A DNA stretch of 64,000 nt, taken from the NCBI RefSeq assembly GCF_030679875.1, contig NZ_JAUXSP010000029.1, positions 62,001 to 126,000 of the forward strand, written 5' to 3'. Every line of letters starts with the position of its first letter. The first letter of the stretch is position 1. This stretch comes from Phenylobacterium sp. (GTDB taxonomy: Bacteria > Pseudomonadota > Alphaproteobacteria > Caulobacterales > Caulobacteraceae). Under the pieces are notes generated by a model that had not been told where the DNA came from, searched no databases, and saw nothing but the letters and a program-made list of their open reading frames with translations. The position numbers were made by a program, and so were the translations under genes. Of the stretch, positions 17,431 through 24,871 are shown one piece after another.

Positions 17431-18212
17431 GGGCGGGTTTCCGAGACGTCCGGGGCGCGGATGCGGCTCTTGAGCCAGATGACCCCCAGAAGGTCGCCGA
17501 CGCCCACCAGGGCGCGACCAAGATTGGTGTATTTCGAAACGCCGTGCAGCCGCGCGTGATGGGTGACCGGGTGGTTGATCAACGGATGGCCATAGGACTG
17601 AAAGAGCGCCGGCAGGAAGCGATGCATGCCCTCGAAACAGGGCAGCTTCAGAAAGTCCTCCCGGGCGAAGAGCTTCACGCCGCAGCCGGTGTCGGGGCAA
17701 TGGTCATTGAGGACCCGGGCGCGGAAGCCATTGGCCAGCCGCGTGGCCACCAGACGCGGCCAGGGATCGTCCCGTCGCACCCTGACGCCCGCGACCAGGG
17801 GCCGGCGCCCTTCAGCCGCCAGGGCCAGGGCCAGCATATCGCCCAGATCGCCCGGCGTATTCTGGCCATCCCCGTCCAGAGTGCCCACCCAGGGCGCTCT
17901 GGCGGCCATGACGCCGGTGCGCACCGCCTGGGACTTCCCGCAGCAGCGGTCGTGAGACACCAGCCGGATTTCCGGATGCTGGGCGGCGAGACCGAGGATC
18001 ACCCGCGCCGTGTCGTCGGTGGAGCCATCATCGACAAAAATGATCTCGAAGGGGCCAATGCCGGCGAGTTGGCTCCGGCAGTCGGCGGTGACGGCGGCGA
18101 CATTCTCCGCCTCGTTGAGGACGGCGATGACCAGGGACAGGCCTGGCGCCGGACCCGGACGCGGGGCCTCTCGGCCATGCTCTGCGATGTCCGGCGCGAC
18201 TGGATGGTTCAC
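17427..18212 (-). CDS. GT2 glycosyltransferase, polyprenyl-phosphate sugar synthase-like
   Basis: The 261-residue cytoplasmic GT-A enzyme resembles dolichyl-phosphate mannose synthase or ArnC without membrane helices. Motifs: LSLVIAVLNEAENV, IIFVDDGSTDDT, the metal-binding TLDGDGQNTPGDL, and DTGCGVKLFAREDFLKLPCFEGMHRFLPALF. It would transfer a nucleotide-activated sugar to undecaprenyl phosphate, giving the donor for the GT39 enzyme encoded next in a GTGA overlap. The 195 bases upstream to the next gene contain a GC-rich inverted repeat (18359-18382) but no clear promoter that I can name. Confidence 0.9.
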   Translation of the reverse strand: MNHPVAPDIAEHGREAPRPGPAPGLSLVIAVLNEAENVAAVTADCRSQLAGIGPFEIIFVDDGSTDDTARVILGLAAQHPEIRLVSHDRCCGKSQAVRTGVMAARAPWVGTLDGDGQNTPGDLGDMLALALAAEGRRPLVAGVRVRRDDPWPRLVATRLANGFRARVLNDHCPDTGCGVKLFAREDFLKLPCFEGMHRFLPALFQSYGHPLINHPVTHHARLHGVSKYTNLGRALVGVGDLLGVIWLKSRIRAPDVSETRP

Positions 18213-18407
18213 ACCGCCTCCTTGGTTGTTTCGAAACCCCGCAACTCAGCCGCGGGCGCATGCTGATCAGGAGGATCGCCCCCGCCCCCAGCGGAACAGC
18301 CAAGGCCCCAGATCGATTCGTCATAACGGCAGGCGCCCGGCGTGCAAACCGATTCCCTCCGCCCGTCGGCCCTTGCGGGCGGCGAGCGGCCCTGCGGTCT
18401 TTGGGAT

Positions 18408-19037
18408 TCAGGCCTTGATGCGGGTGAAGCACGCCGTCTGGGTGGCGGCGCCGAAACGGGGATGGCTCCAGCCGATCTCACCGAGGGTCACAGCATAGCC
18501 GTGTCGCGCCCCAACCCCGGTGGCCCAGGCGCCAAACCGCGCGCGGGGCCACTCAAAGCGGTGGTCGGGATGGCGGAACCGCCCCCGCGGAACGCCGAGC
18601 AGATCATTGGCCTCGGCATTGGGCGTGGTGATCAGGACCAGCCCTGGGCGGGCGTGGACGAACAGAGCCCGCTCCACCTGTGACAGCCGGTCAGGATCGA
18701 CGTGCTCAATGGTCTCCATCATGACCAGGGCGTCCAGCCGGTTCCAATGCGGATGCGGCTCGGCGAAGGAGCCATGCACGAGGCGCAGACGACCGCCATT
18801 GTCAGACGAGCCCAACCGACTGCGCAGCCGCTCAAGGGCCGGCAGGGACTGCTCAACCCCCACAATCGCCTCGAACTGCGCTTCGGCCATCAGGCGTTCC
18901 AGGAGGGCGCCGGAGCCGCAGCCGAGATCCCCGACCGTTCGCACGCCATGCGCCAGGAGGAGCCCGGCGACCGCATCCAGCCGTTCCTGGTGAAGCTCGC
19001 TGACCTGAGAGGCGTCGGGCGCGATCAATCGGCCCAT
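18408..19037 (-). CDS. Hen1-like SAM-dependent methyltransferase, stand-alone catalytic domain
   Basis: The 209-residue protein has a class I methyltransferase core with the SAM motif VGDLGCGSGALLE (35-47). It carries the features of the HEN1 family that 2'-O-methylates RNA 3' ends: METIEHVDPDRL (E108, E111, H112), TTPNAEAN (137-144) and RHPDHRFEW (155-163). In HEN1 the two glutamates and two histidines bind a divalent metal at the 3' terminal ribose. Known bacterial Hen1 proteins are longer and paired with Pnkp; neither an N-terminal half nor Pnkp is visible here. Its start overlaps the spermidine-synthase-like gene by 13 bases. The family call rests on these motifs only; a small-molecule methyltransferase is the alternative. 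Confidence 0.7.
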   Translation of the reverse strand: MGRLIAPDASQVSELHQERLDAVAGLLLAHGVRTVGDLGCGSGALLERLMAEAQFEAIVGVEQSLPALERLRSRLGSSDNGGRLRLVHGSFAEPHPHWNRLDALVMMETIEHVDPDRLSQVERALFVHARPGLVLITTPNAEANDLLGVPRGRFRHPDHRFEWPRARFGAWATGVGARHGYAVTLGEIGWSHPRFGAATQTACFTRIKA

Positions 19038-19726
19038 CCGCGGTAGATGGTGCAGGACTCCTCGGCGTCCCGCAGTGGGTTGTCGAAGGCCACAACCTCA
19101 GCGTCGACCCTGGTGAAGACCAAGGCCATCCGCGCGAGGAAGTCATCGTCTGGCGCGGCGTCCGACCAGAGGGCGAATACCCCCTCAGGATGAAGCCAGG
19201 CCTTGAGGCTGCGGAGCCCCACCTCTGTATAGAGATCGCCATGGGCGGCGTTCAGCCAGGCCTCGGTGGAGTGATCGATGTCCACGGCGATGACGTGGAA
19301 CCGTCCCGGCGACGGCGCCGCGCCGCTGCGGGCCATGGCGAAGAAGTCCCCCTGCTGAAGACGACAGCGGGGGTCGGCCACGAGCCGCGGCCCAAGATCG
19401 ACCAGCCCCGCCTCGTGCCAGGCGATGACCTCCGGCAGGACGTCGATCACCAGCAGGCTTCGAACCCGGTCGTGATCCAGGGCGGCGGCGGCCGTGTAGC
19501 CAAGCCCAAGCCCCCCCACCAGCACGTCAAGCTCCCCGGCGGGAGCCGCCTCTATCGCAAGATGGGCCAGGGCCCGCTCGCCGGCGGTGAACAGGCTGGA
19601 CATCAGGAAGTCCTCGCCCAGCTTCACCTCCAGCACGTCGATATCGAGCGCCAGCATCCGCCGCCGTCGCAGGCTGAGCGCCCCAAGGGGCGTCACATGG
19701 TAGGCGAGCTCGGCGAACACACTCAT
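19025..19726 (-). CDS. Spermidine-synthase-like protein (class I SAM fold)
   Basis: The 233-residue protein has the Rossmann core of spermidine synthase relatives: LDVLVGGLGLGYTAAAALDHDRVRSLLVIDVLPEVIAWH, then HVIAVDIDHSTEAWL. It lacks an obvious N-terminal beta domain, and the polyamine-contact acidic residues are not clear, so it may be a methyltransferase or aminopropyltransferase of unknown substrate. The start at 19726 is chosen because GAGGA lies 9 bases upstream; the frame extends to 19861 but that part looks non-coding. It is translationally coupled to the Hen1-like gene, which suggests a joint role. Confidence 0.78.
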   Translation of the reverse strand: MSVFAELAYHVTPLGALSLRRRRMLALDIDVLEVKLGEDFLMSSLFTAGERALAHLAIEAAPAGELDVLVGGLGLGYTAAAALDHDRVRSLLVIDVLPEVIAWHEAGLVDLGPRLVADPRCRLQQGDFFAMARSGAAPSPGRFHVIAVDIDHSTEAWLNAAHGDLYTEVGLRSLKAWLHPEGVFALWSDAAPDDDFLARMALVFTRVDAEVVAFDNPLRDAEESCTIYRGWAD

Positions 19727-19875
19727 GGATCTCGATTCCTCTCGGCGCCTGAAGCGCAGCGTCTGGGGCTTGAGCGGGCAAATCCGCAGGGATTGCCCCC
19801 AAGGCGTGCGGGTTTCGCTGATTTCATAACCAGTCACGCCGGAATCCTGAATGCGGCGCAATCAACGGTCGTCAG

Positions 19876-19895
19876 TGCAATGTTTCTTTGTAACA
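19876..19895. promoter_or_regulatory. Candidate Zur (zinc repressor) box
   Basis: The minus-strand reading TGTTACAAAGAAACA (19895-19881) matches the usual Zur consensus TGTTATAATATAACA at 11 of 15 positions, keeping both outer TGTTA/AACA arms. The consensus is quoted from memory. The box lies 28 bases upstream of the first gene of the His-rich ABC transporter operon. Confidence 0.4.
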
Positions 19896-19922
19896 CTGGG
19901 CTGACCCGTTGGGAGAATGATG

Positions 19923-20216
19923 ATGCGTACGGCTGTCCTGCTCGCAACCTGCTTGGCGTTTGGCGCCGGCGCGGCCCAAGCCTGCGACCAGCATGACAAC
20001 GACTACAGCCCCATGTCGGCCTATTTCAGCTATCGGGACATGAGCCCCGACGAACGCCGCACCGCCGACGCCGCCGCGCGCGACGCCATGCGGGAAAAGG
20101 ACATCATGGCCGGCCGGGCCGCGCTGATTACGCGCTTCGCCATCAAGGTCGAGCGCGGGCCAGACGACGCCCAGCTCGCCCAGTCCAGTCGCCGCCAAGC
20201 GGTCGCCTCGCGCTAG
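19923..20216 (+). CDS. Small secreted protein at the head of the His-rich ABC operon
   Basis: The 97-residue protein begins with a signal peptide (RTAVLLATCLAFGAGAAQA) and a mature N-terminus CDQHDNDYSPMSAYF, rich in potential metal ligands. A helical stretch SPDERRTADAAARDAMREKD follows. Three ATGs stand in a row (19917, 19920, 19923); I chose the last because GGGAG lies 7 bases upstream of it. The gene is 40 bases before the ABC ATPase gene on the same strand, downstream of the Zur-like box. It is too small and dissimilar to be a standard substrate-binding protein, but it could be a periplasmic metal chaperone. I recognise no family. Confidence 0.65.
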   Translation: MRTAVLLATCLAFGAGAAQACDQHDNDYSPMSAYFSYRDMSPDERRTADAAARDAMREKDIMAGRAALITRFAIKVERGPDDAQLAQSSRRQAVASR

Positions 20217-20256
20217 CGCCTTCTGCGTACAGATCTGGACATCCCGCGCCGACCAA

Positions 20257-20922
20257 ATGACGACGCCAGAACCGCTTCTCGAGGTCCGCGACCTCCGCCA
20301 TGAGATCGCCGGCCGATGCGTCATGGCCGCCCCAGCCTTTTCCGCCGCCCGCGGCCAGCACACCTTGCTGCTGGGACCGTCCGGCAGCGGCAAGACGACG
20401 CTTATCAATGTCATCACCGGGCTGATCACCCCCACGGCTGGGGACGTGCGAATCTCCGGGACGTCCATGACCGCCCTGCCCGCGGCCCAACGGGACCAAT
20501 TGCGGCGCCGAACCATTGGGGTCGTGTTCCAGACCCTGCGCCTGATCGGCGCGCTCAGCGTTCGCCAGAATCTCGCCTTGGCTCAGACCCTGGCGCTCGG
20601 CCGCAGCGATCCCGCCATCATCGACCGCTTGATCGCCCAGGTTGGCCTGACTCACCGGGCCGACGCGCGCCCCCGGGAGCTGAGCCAGGGCGAGGGGCAG
20701 AGGGCGGCCATCGCCCGCGCCCTGTGCGCCGAGCCGGCCCTGGTGGTCGCCGATGAGCCCACCTCGGCGCTCGACGACGCCAACGCCGTGGCCATGGCCG
20801 ATCTGCTGCTTGCCACCGCCGAGGCCACCGGCGCGACCCTGCTGATCGCCACCCATGACAACCGCCTGCGGGCGCGGTTCGCGCGAACCCTCACCCTGTC
20901 GGTTCCACAGGTGAGCGCATGA
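20257..20922 (+). CDS. ABC transporter ATP-binding protein (LolD/MacB type)
   Basis: The 221-residue ATPase has Walker A LGPSGSGKTTL (about 45-55), Q-loop region GVVFQTLRLIGALSV, signature ELSQGEGQRAAIARAL (about 145-160), Walker B ALVVADEPTSALDD and the H-loop IATHDNRL. The short insertions and RRRTIGVVFQ match the LolD/FtsE/MacB class that drives FtsX-fold permeases rather than channel importers. The stop overlaps the permease ATG as ATGA, so the two are coupled. In Vibrio cholerae a comparable zinc-regulated operon (zrg genes) has such a pair; that comparison is from memory. Confidence 0.93.
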   Translation: MTTPEPLLEVRDLRHEIAGRCVMAAPAFSAARGQHTLLLGPSGSGKTTLINVITGLITPTAGDVRISGTSMTALPAAQRDQLRRRTIGVVFQTLRLIGALSVRQNLALAQTLALGRSDPAIIDRLIAQVGLTHRADARPRELSQGEGQRAAIARALCAEPALVVADEPTSALDDANAVAMADLLLATAEATGATLLIATHDNRLRARFARTLTLSVPQVSA

Positions 20923-22232
20923 CCCTGGCTGGCCTGTCTCTCGCCTATCTCAGGGACCGGGCGCTCAATACGGCGCTCAACATCCTGTTGCTCACCCTCA
21001 GCGTGGCCACCCTGGTGATCCTGGTCCTGTTTTCCAGCCAGCTCGCCGAGAGGTTCGAGCGGGACGCCAGGGGGATCGATCTGGTGGTGGGCGCCAAGGG
21101 CTCGCCCTTGCAGCTGATCCTCTCCAGCATTTATCAGGTCGACGTCCCCACAGGGAACATCCCGCTGGCCACCGTTGATCTGCTCCGCGCCGACCCCACC
21201 GTCGCAGAGGTGATCCCCCTGGCCCTCGGCGACAGCTTCCGCGGCTTCCGGATCGTGGGAACCGAGGGCGCCTATATCGACCACTTCGGCGGAACCCTGT
21301 CCCAGGGCCGCCTCTTCGCCGCGGACTATGAAGCCGTGATCGGCGCCCAGGTGGCCCGCCAGACCGGCGCGGCCCTTGGCCAGAAGTTCGTAGGCTCCCA
21401 TGGCCTGTCCGGCGACGGTCATGGCCACGAAGAAACCCCCTATGAAGTCGTGGGCGTCCTCGCCCCTACCGGCAGCGTCCTTGACCGACTGATCATCACG
21501 CCGGTCGGCAGCATCTGGGCCGCACACGGCTTCACGCCTCCGCCAGCTGCGGGCGCCGCCGATCATGAGGACGATCATGATCAAGCCGGTCATGACCACG
21601 ATCACGATGGCGACGGGAGTCAGGATCACGAAGCCCACGAGCACGAGACCGGGGGCGATCACCAGGCTCACGCCGCCGGGGGCGAGCTGGAAGTCACCGC
21701 CCTGCTGGTCAAGTACCGGTCCTCCATGGCCGCGGTACGCCTGCCGACCTTCATCAACAAGCAGACCCAGTTGCAGGCCGCCGCTCCCGCGGTGGAGATG
21801 ACGCGGCTCCTGTCCCTGCTTGGGGTAGGCATAGACGCGGTGCGCGCCTTCGCCGTGCTGCTGATGGCCACCAGCGGCCTGTCCATCTTCGTGGCGCTCT
21901 ATTCGGCCCTCCGCCAGCGCGAGGGCGACATGGCCATGCTGAGGGTCATGGGGGCTCGCCCGCCCGCCATATTCGGCCACATCATTCTGGAAGGTGTCCT
22001 GCTGGCCGCCGCAGGCGCTCTGCTTGGGGTCGTTGTGGGCCACGCCGTAGTGGCGGCCGCAGCCGCCAGCTTCCCGCAATTGCAGGATATGGGGCTCACC
22101 GCCGCCCGGTTCGAGCCGGCAGAACTCGCCATTGTGATTGCAGCGATCAGCATGGGCGCCCTGGCGGCCCTGATCCCTGCGCTTAAGGTCTTCGGCGTCG
22201 ATATCGCCCAGACCCTCGCCGACACCCGCTAA
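20919..22232 (+). CDS. FtsX-fold ABC permease with His/Asp-rich periplasmic loop
   Basis: The 437-residue protein has one N-terminal membrane helix (about 17-38), a large periplasmic MacB-like domain (about 40-290) and three C-terminal helices (about 300-330, 355-385, 400-425), as in LolE/MacB. The periplasmic domain contains HGLSGDGHGHEE and, at about residues 213-252, a tract with ten histidines among aspartates (DHEDDHD, GHDHDHD, HEAHEHE). The tract is an obvious zinc or other metal binding site. The transporter probably moves or senses a metal-related substrate, or extracts lipoproteins in a metal-dependent way. It is followed by the DUF3299 gene after 11 bases. Confidence 0.88.
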   Translation: MTLAGLSLAYLRDRALNTALNILLLTLSVATLVILVLFSSQLAERFERDARGIDLVVGAKGSPLQLILSSIYQVDVPTGNIPLATVDLLRADPTVAEVIPLALGDSFRGFRIVGTEGAYIDHFGGTLSQGRLFAADYEAVIGAQVARQTGAALGQKFVGSHGLSGDGHGHEETPYEVVGVLAPTGSVLDRLIITPVGSIWAAHGFTPPPAAGAADHEDDHDQAGHDHDHDGDGSQDHEAHEHETGGDHQAHAAGGELEVTALLVKYRSSMAAVRLPTFINKQTQLQAAAPAVEMTRLLSLLGVGIDAVRAFAVLLMATSGLSIFVALYSALRQREGDMAMLRVMGARPPAIFGHIILEGVLLAAAGALLGVVVGHAVVAAAAASFPQLQDMGLTAARFEPAELAIVIAAISMGALAALIPALKVFGVDIAQTLADTR

Positions 22233-22243
22233 GGAGTTACCCC

Positions 22244-22732
22244 ATGTTCGTCCGGCTGTTGCTGGTTCTGACCCTGGCCCTTCAGGCTGCGCCCCTCAGC
22301 GCTGTCGCCCTGAGCCGCGCCGATGCGCCGACCGAGAGCGTGTGGAAACCGGCCGACACGCCGCCGGGCGGGGTCGCCTGGTCGCTGCTGGAATCCACCA
22401 AGGAGATCACCCGCACCGACGCCCGCGGCTACCTCTTGTCCAAGCCTGACTTTCCCGCCGGCGTCCTGGCGTTGAAGGGCAAGAAGGTGAAGGTCTCGGG
22501 CTACATGATGCCTTTGCAGAACGGCAAGACCCAGACGCACTTTGTCCTGCTGGCCTATCCGCCAGACTGCCCGTTCCACCTCAATCCGAGCCCCATGCAG
22601 TTCATCGAGGTCAAGACCGACAAGGGCGTCGTCTTCGACTATGGCGTGAAGACCATTGAGGGCGTGCTGGAGTTGGGCGGCCAGGACGAGGGCGGCGTCT
22701 TCTACAAGATCAACAAGGGCCGGGCGCTCTGA
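22244..22732 (+). CDS. DUF3299 secreted protein
   Basis: The 162-residue protein has a signal peptide (FVRLLLVLTLALQAAPLSAVA) and the DUF3299 core: VWSxL-like start, FPAGVLALKGKKVKVSGYMMPLQNG, THFVLLAYPPDCPFHLNPSPMQFIEV and VFDYGVKTIEGVLELG. The DCPFH segment (Cys and His) looks like a metal site. DUF3299 proteins are recurrently encoded with FtsX-type ABC transporters, including zinc-regulated operons as I recall, so this is probably the periplasmic partner of the preceding permease. Eleven bases and AAGGAG separate it from the permease gene. It ends inside the palindromic repeat at 22731. Confidence 0.85.
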   Translation: MFVRLLLVLTLALQAAPLSAVALSRADAPTESVWKPADTPPGGVAWSLLESTKEITRTDARGYLLSKPDFPAGVLALKGKKVKVSGYMMPLQNGKTQTHFVLLAYPPDCPFHLNPSPMQFIEVKTDKGVVFDYGVKTIEGVLELGGQDEGGVFYKINKGRAL

Positions 22733-22779
22733 GCGCGTTCCGCAAAAACCGGCCCCGGCTTTACGGTCGAAACGCGCTC
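22731..22779. repeat. Intergenic palindromic repeat, likely bidirectional terminator
   Basis: GAGCGCGTT (22731-22739) and AACGCGCTC (22771-22779) form a perfect 9-bp outer stem. The interior CCGCAAAAACCGG...CCGGCTTTACGGTCG can pair further. The outer arms and the CCGCAAAAACCGG core resemble the dispersed palindromic units common between genes in alphaproteobacteria. It lies between convergent genes and covers the last bases of the DUF3299 stop codon. Confidence 0.6.
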
Positions 22780-22820
22780 AAACGCTGGAATCGCGAGCAT
22801 GAGCGCCCGCCAGCTCTCGC

Positions 22821-23426
22821 CTACTGAAGGGCCTCAAGAAAGGCCGGCCGCAGGGTGATCGTCAGGTCGCTGGGGCGAGCGCCGGCCTCGAAGGTGGCGA
22901 AGGTGTAGAGCGAGGCCAACTGCCGGACCGTCTTGTCCTTGGGGGGATCGATGCCCAGCAAGGCGCTGAGCCGACGGCCAAGACGGCCATATTCCAGCCA
23001 GAAGGCGGTTTCGGTCAGACCGCAGGACCGGGCGAGATCCCCGACGTTGGCCCGCGCGCCTGGGCGCTGGGAATGGGCGTGCAAAGTGGTGTCGAGACGG
23101 GACTCCATGATCAGAGGCGTGGCGTCCAGGGCCTCACGGTACTCATCAGCGCTGGGCAGGCCCTGCTCGTCGCGCTGGGCGATGAAGGCGTCGCGACGCT
23201 TGTCCAGCCGCGCAATCATGGCCGCAAGGGCCTCATCCGCCGAATCCTCGGTCAGGTGATCCAGCTTGCGCATCCCCACATAGGCGATCGCCTCGCCGAC
23301 CTCGCCGCGGGGTCCGGCCAGGATGCGGTAGCAGCCATGGGTCACATCCATCTTGCCAGACGGGGTCTGGCTGGACGGGGTTGGGGCGATCTCGGCTTTG
23401 CTCACTTGGACTAGCGTTCCTTTCAC
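22821..23426 (-). CDS. Uncharacterised protein, mostly helical
   Basis: The 201-residue soluble protein has no signal peptide. An N-terminal part reads THGCYRILAGPRGEVGEAIAYVGMRKLDHLTEDS; a helical middle is rich in Arg/Asp/Glu (MIARLDKRRDAFIAQRDEQGL); and a C-terminal part has GDLARSCGLTETAFWLEYGRLGRRL, which resembles a helix-turn-helix. I do not recognise a family. The start is uncertain: GTG at 23426, or GTG at 23405 with AAGGAA about 13 bases upstream. A possible promoter with two direct repeats lies about 200 bases upstream. Confidence 0.65.
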   Translation of the reverse strand: MKGTLVQVSKAEIAPTPSSQTPSGKMDVTHGCYRILAGPRGEVGEAIAYVGMRKLDHLTEDSADEALAAMIARLDKRRDAFIAQRDEQGLPSADEYREALDATPLIMESRLDTTLHAHSQRPGARANVGDLARSCGLTETAFWLEYGRLGRRLSALLGIDPPKDKTVRQLASLYTFATFEAGARPSDLTITLRPAFLEALQ

Positions 23427-23628
23427 TCCGCGCAGGCCGCGGCGCCGCCCATGGCGCGCGGGCGAAGCTGGGATGCCGGGCGGCCGTCAAAGGCCGGCGC
23501 CAGGCCCCATGTCCGCCCCGCCAGCCGCGGATGCGGGCGCTAAGGCCGCCGCTGGCGCTGGGTTGCGGCCTTGGCCTGCGCGACGCCAAACCGGGCGCGC
23601 AGCCAAGGCTGTCAAACCCGTTGACCGC

Positions 23629-23658
23629 ACTATAGGTCAGGCGCGGCCGGCATTGTAA
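23629..23658 (-). promoter_or_regulatory. Possible sigma-70 promoter reading toward 23426
   Basis: On the minus strand TTACAA (23658-23653) and TATAGT (23634-23629) are 18 bases apart, resembling -35 and -10 elements. The transcript would start near 23622 and carry a leader of about 200 bases. Confidence 0.3.
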
Positions 23659-23659
23659 T

Positions 23660-23713
23660 CGTTTCTCGTCGTTTCGGGCGCCCACTGGCGCCCAGATGAC
23701 CGTTTCTCGTCGT
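23660..23713. repeat. 13-base direct repeats 41 bp apart with a hairpin between
   Basis: CGTTTCTCGTCGT occurs at 23660-23672 and again at 23701-23713, spaced by 41 bp (about four helical turns). Between them GGGCGCC-CACT-GGCGCCC (23676-23693) is a perfect inverted repeat. Both copies lie upstream of the possible minus-strand promoter, as expected for activator sites. Confidence 0.5.
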
Positions 23714-23779
23714 CTTTCAGGACTGTCTTTCCTCGAGGGTCGGCGTGGAACGTCAGGAACGCTCCAGCAAAGGTGTCCC

Positions 23780-24871
23780 ATGTCGCCCTGGCCAGACCGC
23801 CGCATCCTCGACCTGTTCGGCCTCGACCTTCCCATCCTGCAAGCCCCCATGGCCGGCGCGTCTGGGCTGGATCTGGCGCTGGCCGTCAGCGGGGCTGGGG
23901 GGCTGGGCGCCCTGCCCTGCGCCCTGCTCACCCCTGACCAGGTCCGGCGCCAGGGGGCCGATTACCGCCAGGCCACGACGAATCCGCTGAATCTCAACTT
24001 CTTCTGCCACCGACCGGCAGAACCAGAGCCCGCCGCGCAGGCGGCGTGGCGAGAGCGGCTGGCGCCCTATTATCGCGAGCTGGGTCGTGATCCTTTAGCC
24101 CCGACCGCTGGCGCCTCCCGGGCGCCGTTTGACGAAGCCTATTGCGACGCGGTGGAGGCGATCAGTCCAGAGGTGGTGAGCTTTCACTTTGGTCTGCCGG
24201 AGCCCGGTCTTCTGGGCAGGGTCAAGGCGACGGGCGCAAGGGTGATCAGCTCTGCGACCACCGTCGCTGAGGCGGTCTGGCTGGCCGAACGTGGCTGCGA
24301 CGCCGTGATCGCCATGGGCTATGAGGCCGGCGGCCACAGGGGGAGTTTCCTGACGCGCGACATGAGCGCTCAACCGGGCCTGATGGCCTTGCTGCCTCAG
24401 GTGGTCGATGCGGTAGAGGTCCCGGTCATCGCAGCCGGCGGCGTCGCCGACGGGCGCGGGATCGCCGCAGCCTTCGCGCTGGGGGCTGCGGCGGTGCAGC
24501 TGGGCACGGCCTACCTGCCCTGCCCGCAGTCACTGATCCCCGACTTTCATCGTCAGGCCCTGACGCGCGCCACTGACGATGGGACCGCCTTGACCAATCT
24601 GTTCACAGGCCGCCCCGCCCGAGGCCTGTTCAACCGGCTCATGCGAGAGATCGGACCCTTGTCACCGGATGCTCCGGCCTTCCCGACGGCGGCGGCGGCC
24701 CTCGGGCCCCTGAGAGCCGAAAGCCCGACCCCTGAGGACTTCACCAGTCTGTGGGCTGGTCAGGCCGCGCCCCTCGCCCACCCTGCCGACGCGGGGGAGC
24801 TGACCCGTCGCCTGGGCCAGGACGCCCTCGCCTGTTTGATGCGGCTCAGCGGAAGGCCGGACCCGGCTTAA
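23780..24871 (+). CDS. Nitronate monooxygenase family protein
   Basis: The 363-residue TIM-barrel flavoprotein oxidises alkyl nitronates (older name 2-nitropropane dioxygenase). Key motifs: LPILQAPMAGASGLDLALAVSGAGGLGALPCALL, the catalytic region AMGYEAGGHRGSF, and the FMN-phosphate site VPVIAAGGVADGRGIAAAFALGAAAVQLGTAYL. I chose the ATG at 23780 (AAAGG upstream); the frame opens earlier at 23696. Its 3' end overlaps the tail of the DUF2892 gene on the other strand by 26 bases, so the two convergent genes share terminal DNA. It may detoxify nitro compounds. Confidence 0.93.
   Translation: MSPWPDRRILDLFGLDLPILQAPMAGASGLDLALAVSGAGGLGALPCALLTPDQVRRQGADYRQATTNPLNLNFFCHRPAEPEPAAQAAWRERLAPYYRELGRDPLAPTAGASRAPFDEAYCDAVEAISPEVVSFHFGLPEPGLLGRVKATGARVISSATTVAEAVWLAERGCDAVIAMGYEAGGHRGSFLTRDMSAQPGLMALLPQVVDAVEVPVIAAGGVADGRGIAAAFALGAAAVQLGTAYLPCPQSLIPDFHRQALTRATDDGTALTNLFTGRPARGLFNRLMREIGPLSPDAPAFPTAAAALGPLRAESPTPEDFTSLWAGQAAPLAHPADAGELTRRLGQDALACLMRLSGRPDPA

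Larger units (their letters stand above)
23427..23779. other. 353-base non-coding region
   Basis: This is the longest gene-free stretch in the window. The first 200 bases are very GC-rich with short local repeats and no convincing reading frame. The last 130 bases hold a possible minus-strand promoter, a 13-base direct repeat and a hairpin (separate entries). A small RNA or a long leader for the gene ending at 22821 is possible. Confidence 0.5.

Noticed and set aside
15982-17559. 525-codon plus-strand frame opposite the GT39 gene
   Set aside because: Antisense to a membrane enzyme with conserved motifs; composition is Gln/Gly/Arg-rich noise.
18359-18382. Inverted repeat CCGCCCG / CGGGCGG between the Hen1-like and GT2 genes
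   Set aside because: Short stem in very GC-rich DNA and no T-run, so it is too weak to call a terminator.
21560-21672. His-rich tract considered as a tandem DNA repeat
   Set aside because: The codons vary and the tract is in frame within the permease, so it is coding low-complexity sequence, not a DNA repeat array.
20652-22079. 475-codon minus-strand frame opposite the ABC permease
   Set aside because: It is antisense to a convincing FtsX-fold permease and has no domain of its own.
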